A DNA stretch of 64,000 bases from Pteria penguin (taxonomy: Eukaryota; Mollusca; Bivalvia; Pterioida; Pteriidae). The DNA is taken from positions 15,109,501-15,173,500 of the forward strand of contig CM068585.1 of assembly GCA_035048485.1 (NCBI GenBank), given 5' to 3'. Shown here one piece after another: positions 1 to 14,000 of the stretch. The stretch's first letter is position 1; every line of letters begins with the position of its first letter. The notes under the pieces are model-generated. The model did not search any database, was not told the DNA's origin, and saw nothing but the letters and a program-made list of their open reading frames with translations. The translations under genes were made by a program, and so were the position numbers.

Positions 1-1947
1 AACAAAGTACAATTAATAAAAGGGCACCATATATCTTCATACATTATTGAATTTATCAAAATACTACAAAATATCACAACCTCTCCTAAAATCACTTAAA
101 TGTCAATCAAACATATATATATATAGCCTGTACAGACTGATCTACATGTACTTTGTAAAACAGTGTTATGAGTGTAAAATCTTACCAACTTGCATACTAC
201 TGTCTGCATATACATGTATAAAGATATGACAATTAAAAGTCATGTACAAGGCAGCTTTCACACGAAATTTTTTGAAAAATTAAGGTTTATTATAAAGTAA
301 ACCTAAATGCATTTCTCATACTTTGTGTAAAATGACTACTATAGAACACTTTGACATAAAAGAGGAAAAATGTACAATTTCTATTCACTTTCCCTGCATC
401 AACCCCATAGTGATGTCATTTTTGATGGTTTACAGTATGATCACCTATACACGGAGACATTTGCTCAAATGTTTTGGGAGTTTAATGATAATGTAAGACA
501 TGACTTCAGAAAAATCGTCCTAAAAACTCCTAATCAATTTTATGTGTCAAATTGTTGAAGTTTTATTTGTCTTCAGTAATACATGTATTTTCATGGCTAT
601 ATTTGGTATTACATTGTATAAGCTAAACTGATGAACTTTGCATATGACATTTTATGTGAGCAGACATCGAAACTTTATTTAGGTCAATCATTTTGTTCAG
701 ATATGTGTATTCCTTGTGGTAAATTTTTGATTAATAAAAACGAAAAGTGCTTTAGTAAAGGAACCAGTGTTATTCCTAATCCTTGCATTTAACAGGTACA
801 TCAGATTAACCTTATAAATTACTGATGCCAGTAGATAAAATGTAGGTCAAAATCATTATCTACCAGTATATTCAATATCATGACCTGGTAAGGATGTCAT
901 ACTTAGGCAAGAACACCTCAACACCAGCTATATTACCTACAATATCATCAACAGTAGAAACACATTCCACTCATAGCATAAGCTTAATATGATCCACAAA
1001 ATCATCGGTAATATACAACAGTCTGATGCATGAATGAAAATGATCAAAAACAAGTAGCTAGAGAAAAACCAGTATAAAAATTATGTCTTTTCACACAATC
1101 AGTCAATCCTTTAACATAAAAGGTAAGACATGTTCTGTAGCAACTGCTAAATCATGTTTTCAGCCACATACCCAATATATATAATATAAATAATGCTGTG
1201 TTACTGATTACAATTCAGAAGCATTAGGGGGAAGATTAAACCTACCAAAAACATACAGCATTAACATAATGGTATCTAAAAAACAGTGACAACATTTATG
1301 ATTGTTCTTTGTGGATATATGGAAGCCCGATTAAATACCTGATCTACCTTAGTAATAAACATTTTGAAGCAAAATAAGTTTTAAGTAAATATCATGAACT
1401 GTTAAGTTCAGTAATATAAATGAGACATATAATTCAAGTTATTTCTGTAATTATCTGTACACCATATTTGATAACATAAACTTCATTTGCAATGACATAT
1501 ATAGTAACTCTTTATACAGATCCATATACTTCTGATGTTACCACATGTATTTTATATGTTCTGGAAACATATCTTTATGTACTTAATATGTGTAGTTACA
1601 TGTATTTTATATGTACCTACATGTTCTTCACTCTACACACATGACAGATGCAGCAAAAACTGCACTTGTATTATAAGCTTGCATAGAACCTTCAGACATG
1701 TATTACATCTTACTGAGTACATCTGTACTCCATCCAAGGTTTGTGGTCCAGCAACACAATTTGTGGTAGTGAGTATAAATTCACATGAACATTATTACTG
1801 TTCTACAGATTGACAAAAATGAGGTATGCAATAAATCTATCTAGTTAAGGACTAGAAACACATATCAGCCTGAAATCTCTGTGTCAGGTCAAAAGATATA
1901 ACTGGTTACTAAACAGGCTATACTGTGGACTTTTCTGCTTTCATAGG
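1..1947. other. 3' flank / probable 3' UTR of STXBP4, no gene seen
   Basis: No coding exon was recognised on either strand. This stretch lies directly downstream of the STXBP4 stop codon on the minus strand, so its high-coordinate part is probably 3' UTR. Minus-strand AATAAA signals, read as TTTATT on the plus strand, occur at 674-679, 562-567 and about 286-291. They are candidate poly(A) signals, but which one is used cannot be told from sequence. The short plus-strand open frames here have no recognisable protein features. Confidence 0.5.
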
Positions 1948-2089
1948 TCACGCTGAAGATTGCTGTGTCCTCTCTTCTTTGCTGTCTGAGGCTGGCTGGA
2001 CAACTGATGAATCTGGGGGTTTAGTTTGGGTTTTACCTTGCTGGATTCCAGAGCGAGGGTGAGTCCATGTTGTTATCTGTTGCATATGA
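1948..2089 (-). CDS. STXBP4: STXBP4 exon 19: end of WW domain, C-terminus, stop TGA
   Basis: This terminal coding exon (residues 609-655) starts after a TTGTAG acceptor. Its first base completes the Asn codon begun in exon 18. It supplies the second half of the WW domain (HMQQITTWTHP, including W617 and P620) and then a Gln/Ser/Pro-rich tail without a recognised motif. The stop codon is TGA at 1948-1950. Confidence 0.93.
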
Positions 2090-5000
2090 CTACAACACCA
2101 TAAAGATGACATGTCAAATCATTTTTAAGAGTTGTTTAAGATAATATGTTACGAAATATCAGTATCGGAGAAAATCAGGATTAAGTAAAACATGAACACA
2201 AAATTTGAAAAAATACAGTTCAATTTTACAGACTTCCAGCATGCAATAATGATTAATATTATAATGTGTAATATACAGGTATTCCTCTTGGATATGATAT
2301 GCTTAATATACTAAATATAATGACATACTTTTGGTGCAAGTTTAACCTACATATACATGTAGAAAGAAACTACTAAGTAAGCAAGGGACTTAAACAGGCC
2401 ATGCCTATTGTCTAATCTTTTTCAATTTTCTATTGAATAAAATATTGTTTACATTAAACAGTTAGAAATTAATTTTTTTAATTAACATATACCCAATAGT
2501 ATTTTTGATCAACATATACCCAGTTGTATTTTTCTCTGCGGCAAGGAAATTACCACTTTCACAAATGCCTTTTAATAGATGATCTTCATATATTACATGA
2601 TGTAAGTGGCCCAAGACCCCACATGTTAACTTTTGCCAGGGTTTTCATTTGGAAGTACATGTAAAGAACTAGATAGTGACATCACAATTTAAGCAATAAT
2701 GTCAAAATAAAAATCCCATGAAGGAGTTGCATGTCGGGTCTTGGGCCGTTTATATCGTGTTAAATATGAAGATCGTCTATTGCAATGAATTTCATTCTGA
2801 TATTAACAACATCTATAGAGAATGTTAGCTATCAACATTTCACTTAATCTCAAGTATATCTTGTCTGTTTTCTTGGCTATGTTTGATAGGCATATACCAA
2901 GTTTGACAAACCCTCACACTTCAACTTACTTGATAAAATACTTCAAACCATCCTCTGTGTAGGCCTCCTCCCATCCATAAGGTAATGCTAAAATGAAAGA
3001 ACTATCATGTCAGTGTCTGTTAGTCTACATTTATTCTACATACAAAGTGAACTTTCTCAAAAGAAATTTATTTGTATAAAGATGCTCACTAGTCATAAAT
3101 CAAGGTCACAAATTAGTAAAATTTAAATCATTACCAAACGCCAGTCACAAAGAACATAGAATGTAAGCATGAAAATCATATCGCTTAGTAATCAAAACTT
3201 GTTCAACTGTCAGACCAGATGTACCAAATCAGAGTATAAAATGTTAAAATCAAGACAAAAATCTCTTCGTAGTTATTCACAAACTCATCATGAACTTCAT
3301 CACACTAAAACTCAATACATTTGACCACAACCACTAAAGATATTCAAAGTGAACAGAGCTAGTTCTTACACCAATGTAAAAGTTGTAAAATCAATTTGGC
3401 AATAGATGCCCAGATACAATAATCAAAAGAAAACTTCCATAACCTGTTACTGCTATATCAGCCAGTACATATCTATTTGAGGTCAGTATTACTTATTATA
3501 AGATAACATGTGTTTGTGAAACAATATGTCTAAAATGGAAGCTATTATGGTACTTAGGTTCAATCTGAGATCCCAAGGTCACCAATTATATAAGTTGCCA
3601 GCAGACAGACAGACCATAAACAATAAGCCCAGGAACAGTCAAACTCTCAGCAAATGAAATGAAACACATAAATAATATTCTGTTACAATTACCATGCAAG
3701 ACATTCCTCTCTGTGTAACATAAAATAAGAAATAAACACAAATAAATCTATTACACAGTATGGTACATTTATAATAAGTTCACATGAAATGAGCTACAAA
3801 ATAAACACATTTTATAACAAGAGAAGTTAATAATCATTAGCAAATGTTTGTGTAACAGAATTTAAATGCTGATTCATCTATGTGTATGTATTAGATTTCT
3901 GTGCAGTGATCACATGTATATAAGTGTGTGTAATAGATTTCTGCACTAATCACATGTATACAAGTGAGTGTGTTAGCAGGTATCACACATAAGATTTACA
4001 GCCTACAGTTTGCATGACATTGTGTGTGATTGGTGGCAAAACTTAAATCATTTTTTCTAGAGTAACTTCCAGAATGATGTAACATAATTTTTTAATTATA
4101 TGATACCAGATGTATATATGTGTACATTATAAATGAAGACACTTCTGTAAGATATGATGTAATAAGCATGTGCATATACATGAGTATCAATATAAACAAA
4201 TAATATAGAAAATACAACATAGAGAATCTGATATTGATTTTTATACACACATGTAATGATGTATTAACAAATAAATAATGATTCTATTTATTATTTTCTC
4301 AGAACTACATTGTTACTACTTAGTAATATAAACCGGTATACAGAGTGTTTACCACATCCCACAAAGTGTACCAAAGTGGTTTACGCAAATTTAGAATGGG
4401 AAAAAAGGGAAGTATTACAGTGACATTAGCAGAAGAAATAGAGAATAAGCACCCACAAAAGTACAGAAATTACCATGATGATTCCCTGACTCTGTAAACA
4501 AGGACCGTGTAGACACATGTAAAAGATGACAGACATATTAATTGTATGACATGAATCTTCATGGGTATATGATTCCCTGACATCAGCTCCCTTATACAGA
4601 CAGAATCATAGGATACCTTGATCATGTGATCATTCCTCGATAATCATACATCTTTCTCTAAATATCAACCTATTCTGAAATATGATCTCATTAATATATT
4701 CTCGTTTCATGGAAATCGTATAGTAAATCATCCTACTAAAAGCTGTCTCAGAACAAGAGTAGAGTTCAAGATTTCTTTACATGTGTATCTTCTTCAAAAT
4801 TTTCCTGTCAAATTGTAACATGACAGCTGAAGTATGAACCTCCTTCAAAAGAACACTGTGTATTTGGTCATCAAACATCAATCACCTGTACCCAAAGCAA
4901 TATGCTGACATCTATCCATTATGCAAATATGAAACCTAGTTACTGATCTATCAATCATTATATCAAAACTTTCTGTAAGGTAAAAAAGACAAGACCAATA

Positions 5001-8000
5001 AATTGCACCATATACTAGTGAGTTCATAACTATATATATATATACATTTAGCTAAAACACATTTAAGAAATGCACTATAATGTTATTTATAATAAACATG
5101 CAATGAAAATGATCATAACTTACTGTGTAATAAGTGATTAATACCAATATGACAGTAGGTAAATTGATATTTCCTAGCAGTTATAATCTTATTATCAATA
5201 GTATACAATTAATTACCACGATAAGGTCAATTTGGCAAATGATGACCAGATACTAGATAGTCAGACCATCGATAGCACCAGGTCAAGGGTCATCAATTCA
5301 CCATTTATGATCTCATCAAGAGGAATTTAATGTTTCATTTAAAAAATGATGACCAGTCATAAATTTGATACACAGCAATATAAAAATAGTGATGCACTCA
5401 TTATATCAACATGTGACAATTTTCCATATCATTAGAAGTCACAAGGTACACCATTAGCTATGATGGTTAGCAATCAGCCAATCAGACTACAAGAATCTTA
5501 CTAGGGGCATGATATTTCGACATAAGCTCTTCCATTCTATGACAGTTGTGACTTAATTCTTACCTATGGCTGTAACAACACTGTTCCTACTACTGCTGCT
5601 CATAGTGTAATGACTCTACCTAATACATCTGCTACTCTGATTGTAATGACTCTACCTATAACATCTGCTGCTCTCAGTGTAATGACTCTACCTATAACAT
5701 CTTCTGCTCTGATTGTAATGACTCTACCTATTACATCTTCTGCTCTAAGTGTAACGACTCTACCTATAACATCTGCTGCTCTCAGTGTAATGACTCTACC
5801 TATAACATCTGCTGCTCTCAGTGTAATGACTCTACCTATTACTTCTTCTGCTCTCAGTGTAATGACTCTACCTATTACATCTGCTGCTCTCAGTGTAACG
5901 ACTCTACCTATTACATCTTCTGCTCTCAGTGTAATGACTCTACCTATTACATCTGCTGCTCTCAATGTAATGACTCTACCTATAACATCTTCTGCTCTCA
6001 GTGTAATGACTCTACCTATTACATCTTCTGCTCTCAGTGTAATGACTTTACCTATAACATCTTCTGCTCCAAGTGTAATGACTCTACCTATTACATCTTC
6101 TGCTCTAAGTGTAATGACTCTACCTATTACATCTCTGCTCTAAGTGTAATGACTCTACCCATTACATCTACTGCTGGAAGTATATTGACTCTACCTATTA
6201 CATGTTGCTGCTCCTAGTGTAGTAACTTTTTATTATAAAATCTGTTATGAAAGCAAGAATTTTTCCTTTTTGTGCTCTGTGTCATTAGTGTGATAACATT
6301 TTTAAACATATGTTTTGTTGTACATTGTAATACTAGATATATATTTTTCTTTTTTAAAGTTCTGATGCTATGAAATATACCTTTTCTTCCAAACAATCAG
6401 CTATTACAAACATCAGATCTTTTCTACTACAATTCATATGCTGTAAAAGTTAGTACAATAACTTACCCAACTATGATTCTGTTGCTGCCAGCATGATAAC
6501 TTTTCCTACTTTGATTTTGTTGCTGTCAGCATAACATTTCCTACTATAATTCTACTGCTTTCAGCATAACAACTTTTCTACTATGGTTCTGTTGCTGTCA
6601 GCACAATAACTTTTCTTACTATAATTCTGTCGTTGTGAGCATAATAACTTTTCCTACTATGGTTCTGTTGCTGTCAGCATAATAACTTTTCTACTATGGT
6701 TCTGTTGCTGTCAGCATAATAACTTTTCCTACTATAATTCTGTTGCTGTCAGCACAATAACTTTTCTTACTATAATTCTGTCGTTGTGAGCATAATAACT
6801 TTTCCTACTTTGGTTCTGTTGCTGTCAGCATAATAACTTTTCTACTATGGTTCTGTTGCTGTCAGCATAATAACTTTTCCTAGACCTACTATAATTCTGT
6901 TGCTGTCAGCATAATAACTTTTCCTACTATAATTCTGTTGCTGTCAGCATAATAACTTTTCTATTATGGTTCTGTTGATGTCAGCATAATAACTTTTCCT
7001 ACTATAATTCTGTTGCTGCCAGCATAATAACTTTTCCTACTATAATTCTGTGTTGCTGCCAGTATTATAACTTTTCCTACTATGACTTTGTTGCTGTGTG
7101 CTTAACTTTTCTAACACTGAATCAGTTGTCATGAGAATAGTACATTTTCTTTCTATGATTCAGATGCTGTACTTTTACTAATATTTTGATGATTTGGTAG
7201 TAAGAATATTACTACTTACGTTCTGTTTCTATAAGTGTGATAACAGCCTGTATAATCTCTTTTGCCTCCACTGCTATATTCTTTGGGTTCAGACGTTTCC
7301 TCATTCCAGGATTAACACTATATTTAACAATCAAAATCTGTTCAGTATTAAGCTAGACACATGTTTGCAGTTTTAAATTATATTCAAGTATCTAAACCAT
7401 ATTTTTTAGGGAGGTTGTTGTTGTTTAACACCACTCCAAGATAACTGCCCTAATATAGTGCCTGTTGCAATGCCTTATAATTCTGTCCTATACAACCAAC
7501 ACACTAGAAGCAGTGAAAGACCTTTTCAATGCCAAAGTATACCATGACATGGGTCCTCAGTTTATACTGTCTCATCCACAGGATAGACAGGGAGGCTGAA
7601 GATCTCAGTTTACACTGTCTTATCCACAGGATAGACAGGGAGGCTGAAGACCTCAGTTTATACTGTTTCATCCACAGGATAGACAGGGAGGCTGAAGACC
7701 TCAGTTTATACTGTCTCATCCACAGGATAGACAGGGAGGCTAAAGATCTCAGTTTATACTGTCTCATCCACAGGATAGACAGGGAGGCTGAAGATCTCAG
7801 TTTATAGTCTCATCCACAGGATAGACAGGGAGGCTGAAGATCTCAGTTTATACTGTCTCATCCACAGGATATACTGTTTCATCCACAGGATAGACAGGGA
7901 GGCTGAAGATCTCTGTTTGTACTGTCTCATCCACAAGATAGATAAGGTGGCTGAAGACGAGAAATCACTTTCCAAACAATCAGAGTCAACAGACCCAATC

Positions 8001-11000
8001 AAATCCAGATCAAATCCATGGGTATGTAATGAAGATATAGATGTATCTTACACCAATAGAAATACTAGTACCCACTTTGAACATGAAACAATCTTAGTAT
8101 GGCATTGAACAATTAACCAAAATACTAACAAATGATAATAATGAGTATGTACATGGTGAAAATGCCCTTCATACCAAAAACATGAAAATAACCAAAAATG
8201 AAAATAAAAATATCATTTAAAATCTTATTTTGGTATAGTCAAATGAAAACGTAGTATGTAAATGTATTAATCTTTGACAGCAATATTAAGTATATAGATA
8301 AAACATTGACAAATTCAGGAAGGGCCTTACTGAAAGGGTTTTATTGCAAACAGCAGCATTATTTATCATTATATTCAATTCATTTTAACTTACACACATT
8401 AAAAATTTATTTTCCTCTCATTTCAAGTTATGTGTGCTATAGAAAGTACTGACAATATATAATTCTATCAGCATGAACAAAAATTTCTAAAAGTTTGTTT
8501 TCGTCTGATCTTAAAATCTTTAAATGTAACATCTCATTGTGATGCTGACTTCAAAATGTATAGGTATCTACCACTAGCCTTTCTCTATCTTTGTAGACTC
8601 TAAGATATACTCTTGTTGAGTTATCACATTAGAACTAAGAATCCATGTGTTATAACCATGTTTATAATTCACATCTGATTATGACCTTGACCTTTGACAT
8701 CGAGAGCTATTGGTGTATTCCTCTCACCATCTTCAATCTTATTTTGAATAGTATTTATGATAATCTATAAAAACTCAAATTATGCGTGCCACAGAAAGTG
8801 CTGACAGGATATAATTTTATTAGCATGAACAATGATTTCTAAGTCCAGTAACTCCGTAAATATAAATTGGATAATCTTCAAAATTGAAACCCTTCTCCCT
8901 CTCCTTCATCCAAATATTACGGATAAAATTTATCAAAATTGTTTAAAGGAAACTCAATTCACATGCAGAAGAAAGTGCTGACAGACAGACGGATAGACCG
9001 ATGGACAGACAGATTACTATAGGGCATCCGTCATTTGGTGGGGCACTTATATATCTTTGACATTAATATTGAGTATATAGATTTTATACAATGGGAATAT
9101 AAACCTTACCTAAGGGCTTGTCTTGATGGTTGACCACTAAATGTTTCATGTATGTTCTAAAAGAGAAATACATATAACTTCAGATCATACAGGTAATTGA
9201 TTTGATCGCAGATAAATCAACGAATACAGTGGATATCTTGAACTACATACATCCACAACCTCTTATGAATTTGAATAGTGTTTAAACAAAGTATTAAAAG
9301 AAGAACACAATGTAATGTAAAATAGTGATGATCCGATAATCAAGAGATGTTTATTCCTGGCTAATTCTTCCAGATCAACAGATTTTCCTAAAATCATTTT
9401 ACATTTGTATATATATCTGGAGTTTCACTACACTAAGGTCGTGTGTTTATAGCATAGTTAATAACATATGCATTTTCATGCACAGAAAAAGAGAGTTTCT
9501 TATGGCACACTGAAGATTGCACATACCATCACCAGGTGAATGATTTTAAATTGGTATCGCGTAAAAAGAAACAAGGAAGTTATCTAATTTTACTTTCGGA
9601 CATATGCTTTCTACTTAAGTTTTGGCATAGATTAGGCAATTTGAGTAGTGAAAGTGGCAAGCTACATTTATCTCTTATAAGTGAGCTTGTACTGACCTAT
9701 GAAAAAGCAATCATCAATGACAGCTTACATGGCATTTGATAATACCCCATGCTGTTTTTGTAAGATAGACTGGTTATTAACGTACCACACTTGGGACAAA
9801 ATAAATGCAGTGCCGACATGTTACAGAATCAAAAGCTGAAACCAGGCATGGCTTCTTCAATTGATTAAAATGGTTATTTTACTACAGTTATGCTCAGAAA
9901 GCATGGATTTGTCCAGATTAACAAGTCAATTTTAACATAATTTCCAAAATCCGTTCTTTATAAATTTTCTTCTAATCCAAATTAAGATCAAGGAAATCCT
10001 TTCCCCAACTTTCTATCTGGATAAAAGGAATGATTTTAACATAATATCGGAAATCCATTCTTTAAATTTTCTTCCTGATCTAGAACACAAATTTCTGGAT
10101 CATCAGTCCAAATTCAGATCAGGGAAATCCGTACCCAAACTTTCAGATCAGGGAAATCTGTACCCAAACTTTCTATCTGGATAAACAGAATTTTTAGAGC
10201 CTGGATTAAAGGAGCATCTCAGCATATATACAATAATATAGCTACAATATGGAAGAGTCCAGTAAGTAATCAGCATTATGTCTGATATATATAGAGCTTT
10301 TACCTCAGCAAACTGTAAAAGTTTCTCTGTTGCCACCTCATACATCCTCTTTTCTGACTCACACTTCTTCAACTGACAATTCAGTAAAGAAATCTTCTGT
10401 TGTGATGTGACATCCTATGAAATAGTTAACTAATTAACAACACCAGTCCAAAATAAATTCAGATTTTGTACAAACAAATAACTTAGATGAACATAATTAT
10501 TATTGCAACTAAATTTTATGATAGAAATATGTACTCATTTACTTGATAAACTAACATTATATTTTTTTTTATCAAAAAGGCCATGCAACAGACACTTTAA
10601 TGTTAATAGTCCTGACTGAGATAAAACAAGATGTGCCCTGTCAGGACAAATTTAAACTAATGAAAATGCAAACACTGACAAGTCAAAAAAACATCATTCT
10701 GTTAAAAATGTCTACCATATATTGATAAAAACGAGAGGCATACTTGATGTAGTGGTGATTCAGTATCAATTCCCTAACTTCACCACAACATTTACGAAGC
10801 TGGTTATCCTTCCTGACACATTGTGATATAATTTATAATTCAAAAAATTGTTGAAAGCACAATTAAATACTTGTTTGTTTGGATTTTTTATAATACAGCT
10901 ATAACTCAAATTTGATATCAATCTGACCATCGCTCACTGCTCAAGAACGCAAGATCTACATGATGTACTCCTACTATAAGTAATATATATATATATATAT

Positions 11001-14000
11001 GATAACTTTTCTCATCAATTTCTCTATTTATCAGAGTGAAAATGATTGCAAAGTGGACATTCTCAGAATTTGTCTTAGTCCAAGAATCATAACTTTGTTA
11101 ATAAGAAACAATCAAAGATGGTATGGCCGGATTGCAAAGTGAAAACCAAACTAAGAGCTCACCTGCAAATCATTATTAGTATGCAAGAAATCATGATAAA
11201 TACAAAATTACTGTGTAAACTGAAATGTGAAATCAAGGTCAAGGTCACAAAATTGCTTTGCAATTCAAACTGATTGGTTGATTGATTGATTGATTGATTA
11301 TTGTTTTACGTCACACCACGAATACTTCAAGTATATGGTGACGGCATCTGCCTGATGCAGAGCATACAAATTTTGATCTTTGCAATGGACCCACCCGAAG
11401 CAGTGAGGGATCTTTAACTTGCCATGCATACCACGACACGGGGCCTCGGTTTTTACTGTCTCATCCGAAAGACATGACACCGTCATGACTAAAGCGGGAC
11501 TCGAACCCCGGCCTCCTGATCAGGAGTCCGACGCGTTACCACTCGGCCACGCCAACTTCAAACTGATTGGACCCAAGGTGGAATTTGACTTGTGTCTAAT
11601 TATACTATTTCAATTCGAAAATTCTTTTCAATTCAAAGAAAATTCACAAAAACCAAATTATCACAAAATGTCTGGAGGACAGTTAAGTGCAACACTATAT
11701 GCCTCAGTCCATTTCAAGGCAAGGCATAATAGGCAATGTGTCTTACTATGAAACAAGCTTACATCTGTATGCGATCCTTCCTGAGCCTTAAGTTTAGCAA
11801 TTTCCCCCTCCAATAAATGCACAACTTCCTCATAATCATGTTCCATATCTCTGGCTGCACGCTGGGCTCTCTCTGCCAAGTTCACTTTCTTCCTTAGTGA
11901 ATATGTTTCATCTATAGCCACCTGGGCTTTCTGTGATATGAAATAGATAGTTTTTACAATGAAAATTTTTGCTTTAGATTTAAAATATTGCTTGCTTTAC
12001 TGTAATAAAAATTGTTTCTAAATATCAGAAGTTTTACATTTCAAAATACATGAGGGGTGAAACTATACACCTACCTCACAATATGAAATGTATCACAACA
12101 CTAGAACAGGATTTGGTTCTTTAAGGATACAAGACACTGTGACCAAATAATAGTCATTCCAAAACAAAGACAAAAGTTACTACCATCCTCAAGTTAACAG
12201 CGAAACCAAAATACTTGAAAACAAGTAATCAAAATTTTGCCACCGAATTGTGAATTTTCTGTATCTTGTTTGCAGTTTTAAGTGTACTGATTCTTTATAT
12301 CCAAGGAAAAAGAAAACAGAGACTCTGTGGAGTTTGAAGCTGGAAGAGATTTTATCAATTTTTGAATTGAGAATTTGAGAAATGGACAGAAAAAGTGTGA
12401 AACTTAGAATTGCATGTGTCACTTCTTTACTATCCTCTCCATCACGAGTCAATAATTTCTTTGTTAGTTTTTTTATTTTGAGTAGATCACTTTTATAAAA
12501 AAAAAATTCATAAAAATTCCTATGATAATTAGGCAATACAAATAAAAGATACCATAATTTCGAAACTATAAGGGATTTCCCAATCGATAACTGGTGCAAT
12601 TTTAAGCTTATGTACACATAGTTTTATCTACCACAATAAGTTTAATTAGGTATGTGTGACGGTGAAAATTTCATTCACATATACAGGCCAAATGCGACGC
12701 GCATCATATTCAACCTTTGTGCAATGGGTGAAGAATGCTTGGGCAGATGTTCAAATTTGGTTATCAGTACTGTCGTGGGTTTCTCAAAGCCAAAATATGC
12801 AATAATCCAGATGTTATGTCCAATGGCGAGGATCAAACTGTAGACAATACTGATGACCTTTCATTCTGATACGGAAGATGATGATTTTGACAGCTTTGAA
12901 AGTGACAGATATGATTAAAAGTAATCTGTGCACATCTGCAAATTATAATGGCGACAAAAATACCCTAGATGCAACAATACCACACTTGCAGCTGTCATTT
13001 CTTATTACAATTCAATAAATTAACAAGAGCATTCTGCTAAATTATAGATACCAGCTCTTACCAGTAGCCCATTTACCCTTAGGGTAGAGTATTCACAGTT
13101 ACAGCTGATTTCACAAGTAATTAAAGACTGGTAATAACTGTCTCTTAAAAACAGATATTACAAGCAAATTCAATGAATTGTGGTCCCCCCTTTGGGGGTT
13201 TTATCAATAAGGGTGCAGTGATCTGTGACACACAGTCATGGTTGTGCATGTCTACAGAAATACATGCAAAATATGAAGGCCTTACGTTTTACCGTTGAAA
13301 AGTTACACTGAAATAGGTCAAATATCATGGTCAAGATCACATGATAAAAAATTCTGGTACAGACAAAAAGGTATTGCAATTAGGGACACACATGCCAAAT
13401 ATGAAAGCCCTACGTTTTACAGTTAAAAAGTTACATTGAAGTAGGTCAAAGGTCATGGTCAAGGTCACATGATAAAAATTTTGGTACCAACGGAAAGGTA
13501 TTGCGATTAGGGACACGCATGCCCAAATATGAAGGCCATAAGTCTTACGGTTAAAAAGTTGTGACCAAGGTTAAAGTTGTGAGACAGACAGCCAGATAAA
13601 TGAATGAGATTTAATGTCCACACGCTATCGCGAAAAGCTGAGGACAATAAAGCAGGCTGATACAAGTCAGAGTATGGGGCTTCATAATCATTTCATTGCA
13701 ATATAAACATTTAATTGGATAACCTAACTTAGATAGTTACACGATACTACCATTATTTAAGTAAGTTAGCTATTCCACCTATACAACGGTTCATTCTATA
13801 TATGGACCAATGTAAAGAAATGCTCCATTTTTAAGGCTCCTCGACCTATACACAACATCAACCTATAGTGCAGAAATTATGTTAAGTAGAAATGTACAGG
13901 AGAAGTTACTATGTCTGGCAGCAACTTCTATGGATCTAAGTGTAAAGAATGAGAACCAAAACCACACATGTACAACTAGACCAAAAACCTGACAAACTGA

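Noticed and set aside
5610..6143. 177-residue repeat protein on the plus strand
   Set aside because: It is fully explained by the 36-bp minisatellite period and has no start context, flanking exons or domain.
7529..7807. Repeat protein on the plus strand
   Set aside because: It is explained by the 48-bp SINE-derived array.
11490..11557. Functional tRNA-Leu/Ser gene (minus strand)
   Set aside because: The head is tRNA-like, but it is joined to a SINE body and tail and has a second copy at 44835-45109.
12189..12617. 142-residue minus-strand protein
   Set aside because: Low-complexity AT-rich intron sequence, no motif, and it lies inside a spliced STXBP4 intron.
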